A DNA stretch of 31,014 nucleotides from an uncultured Oscillospiraceae bacterium. GTDB lineage: Bacteria; Bacillota; Clostridia; Oscillospirales; Oscillospiraceae. Under the pieces are notes generated by a model. That model worked only from the letters and a program-made list of their open reading frames with translations. It searched no databases and had not been told where the DNA came from. This document shows positions 29,786 to 31,014 of this stretch, one piece after another. The translations under genes and the position numbers were made by a program. The stretch's first letter is position 1. Each line of letters begins with the position of its first letter. The DNA lies in the NCBI GenBank assembly GCA_910578575.1, contig CAJTQP010000026.1, positions 1 through 31,014 of the forward strand. The letters are read 5' to 3'.

Positions 29786-30898
29786 ATGCAAATGAAACGA
29801 AAAACGCAGGCTGCCACCAGGGGACTGCGGCGGGGCCTGGGGGGCCTACTGGCCCTGGCGGGCCTGGGCATGACCGTTGCCACCGCCGGCTTCGACCTGG
29901 AGGCCCTCAACGACTTGGACGCCTTCTCCGCCGCCCTCTCCGCCCAAACCACCCCGGCGGACGAGCCGGTCCCTCTCCTTCAGCGGCTGCTGCTGGGGGA
30001 ATCTGCCCTGCTGTCCCACTGGGCGGCGGGGGCGCCTCCTCAGGAGATCACCACCGCCGAGGACGACGGGGAGGACGAGGTGGAGCTGGAAGCGGTGACC
30101 CCGGAGCAGATCCAGCCCAAGACCATCACCGGCTCTGGGACGGGCTATCTCAACGGCCAGGGGGTCTCCCTGTACAACCGCACGGAGAAGACCGTGGACC
30201 TGGACGCCATCGCCCAGGGGGGCAGCAGCCTCCAGCTCAGCAGCGCCGAGGCGGGGCCGCAAATCCTGATCATGCACACCCACGCCACGGAGGCATACGC
30301 CCAAAACGCGGACGACCCCTATCAGGAGAGCGGCACCGCCCGCACCACGGACCCCTCCCATAGTATCATACGGGTGGGGGACGAGATCACGCGAATTTTC
30401 ACGGAAATGGGATTAAATGTCATCCACGACACCACCCTCTATGACTATCCCTCCTATAACGAGGCCTACACCCGCTCGCGGGCGGGGATTGAGGCCATCC
30501 TGGCCCAGAACCCCACCATCCAGGTGGTGCTGGACATCCACCGGGACGCCCTGGTGGGCTCTGACGGCACCATCTACAAGCCTGTCATTACAGTGGACGG
30601 GGTGTCCACCGCCCAGGTGATGATGCTGGTAGGCTCCGACGACGCCGGGGCGGAGTTCCCCGACTGGCCGGAGCACCTGGCCCTGGTGATGAACGTGCAG
30701 CAGCAGATGAACTCCCTCTGGCCCCAGTTGGCCCGGCCCATCACCTTGCGCACGGCACGGTTCAACCAGCAGCTCACCAAGGGGTCCTTCCTGGTGGAGG
30801 TGGGCAGTCATGGGAATACCTTGGAGGAGGCCCTGGCCGGGGCACGGCTGTTTGCGCGGGCGGCGGGGAAAGTGTTCTTGGAGCGATGCTCCAATTAA
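29786..30898 (+). CDS. spoIIP: Stage II sporulation protein P
   Basis: This 370-residue protein is the peptidoglycan amidase/endopeptidase of the SpoIID-M-P engulfment machine. A short cytoplasmic basic end and a membrane segment (GLGGLLALAGLGMTVATAGF) anchor it. The zinc-amidase pieces are MHTHATEAY (163-171; His164, His166, Glu169), DIHRD (250-254, His252) and LVEVGSHGN (336-344, Glu338). GGGAG is four bases from the ATG at 29786 and ten from one at 29792; a GTG at 29783 is too close. A sporulation-sigma -10-like CATACCAT lies at 29760-29767, but no matching -35 is clear. It indicates an endospore-forming ancestry. Confidence 0.93.
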   Translation: MQMKRKTQAATRGLRRGLGGLLALAGLGMTVATAGFDLEALNDLDAFSAALSAQTTPADEPVPLLQRLLLGESALLSHWAAGAPPQEITTAEDDGEDEVELEAVTPEQIQPKTITGSGTGYLNGQGVSLYNRTEKTVDLDAIAQGGSSLQLSSAEAGPQILIMHTHATEAYAQNADDPYQESGTARTTDPSHSIIRVGDEITRIFTEMGLNVIHDTTLYDYPSYNEAYTRSRAGIEAILAQNPTIQVVLDIHRDALVGSDGTIYKPVITVDGVSTAQVMMLVGSDDAGAEFPDWPEHLALVMNVQQQMNSLWPQLARPITLRTARFNQQLTKGSFLVEVGSHGNTLEEALAGARLFARAAGKVFLERCSN

Positions 30899-31014
30899 AG
30901 TTTTCGTCCACCTTTTTCAATCGAAGCGCGGAGCCGTCGTGAGCAGCGGGTTAAGACCCGGAGCGCAGGCGAAGCCCAAGGAGGGGCCGCAGGCCCCGGA
31001 TGGGTTCGCCGGAG
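30894..31014 (+). repeat. 121-bp dispersed repeat, copy 2 (downstream of spoIIP, cut by the edge)
   Basis: It matches the reverse complement of 8470-8590 at 119 of 121 positions (changes near 30922 and 30956). It begins in the last codon of spoIIP and runs off the window, so the true length is unknown. In transcript direction both copies follow the 3' end of a gene. Confidence 0.92.

Overview
The window is GC-rich chromosomal DNA of a spore-forming, anaerobic Clostridia-type bacterium (Bacillota), most likely a gut Oscillospiraceae relative of the Flavonifractor/Intestinimonas/Lawsonibacter kind. This is an inference from gene content: 3-hydroxybutyryl-CoA dehydrogenase with crotonase (butyrate-type pathway), stage II sporulation protein P, the Firmicutes gene orders prs-pth-mfd and gdpP-rplI-dnaB-tilS-hpt-ftsH, and TTGACA/TATAAT promoters with AGGAGG ribosome sites. 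I saw no rRNA, tRNA, CRISPR array, transposase or prophage.

Layout. 1-1008: bioY-birA biotin operon (minus), with a promoter and a candidate BirA operator; birA runs off the left edge. 1049-1988: a NusG-II-domain protein and an Hpre_diP_synt_I-type membrane protein (minus). 2018-4858: a yybP-ykoY (Mn2+) riboswitch with an explicit anti-terminator/terminator switch ahead of a PMR1-like P-type ATPase (plus). 4754-5508: a secreted protein of unknown function whose reading frame runs through the terminator it shares with the ATPase. 5525-6480: a small, lower-GC, decayed accessory patch with two XRE-type HTH genes (one truncated), a headless gene remnant and perfect inverted repeats. 6434-7368: a secreted or anchored protein of unknown function.

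7461-9513: crt and hbd (minus), separated by a hairpin-rich intergenic repeat. 9587-10431: a DUF554 membrane protein with a long leader that holds a terminator-like hairpin. 10550-10834: an 81-aa orphan tail of the Rpn/PD-(D/E)XK type. 10871-16398 (minus): prs, pth, mfd and a small coiled-coil protein (nucleotide supply, translation rescue, transcription-coupled repair). 16565-19668 (plus): a PpiC/SurA-type lipoprotein foldase followed by a membrane-anchored HtrA-like protease, an envelope quality-control pair with separate promoters. 19773-28194 (minus): gdpP, rplI, dnaB, tilS, hpt, ftsH (c-di-AMP turnover, ribosome, replication, tRNA-Ile lysidine, purine salvage, membrane proteolysis). 28254-28838: a RelBE-type toxin-antitoxin pair. 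28847-29719: YihY/BrkB-family membrane protein. 29786-30898: spoIIP (plus), followed at the window edge by the second copy of the repeat seen behind crt.

Most of the window is conserved housekeeping DNA. The less explained material is non-coding: a 121-bp inverted dispersed repeat (8470-8590 and 30894-31014), paired variable-stem hairpin modules on both sides of rplI, a 24-bp block shared by the crt and gdpP promoters, a 17-bp perfect palindrome over a candidate promoter in the accessory patch, and a possible attenuator ahead of the DUF554 gene. I found no convincing new multi-gene system.
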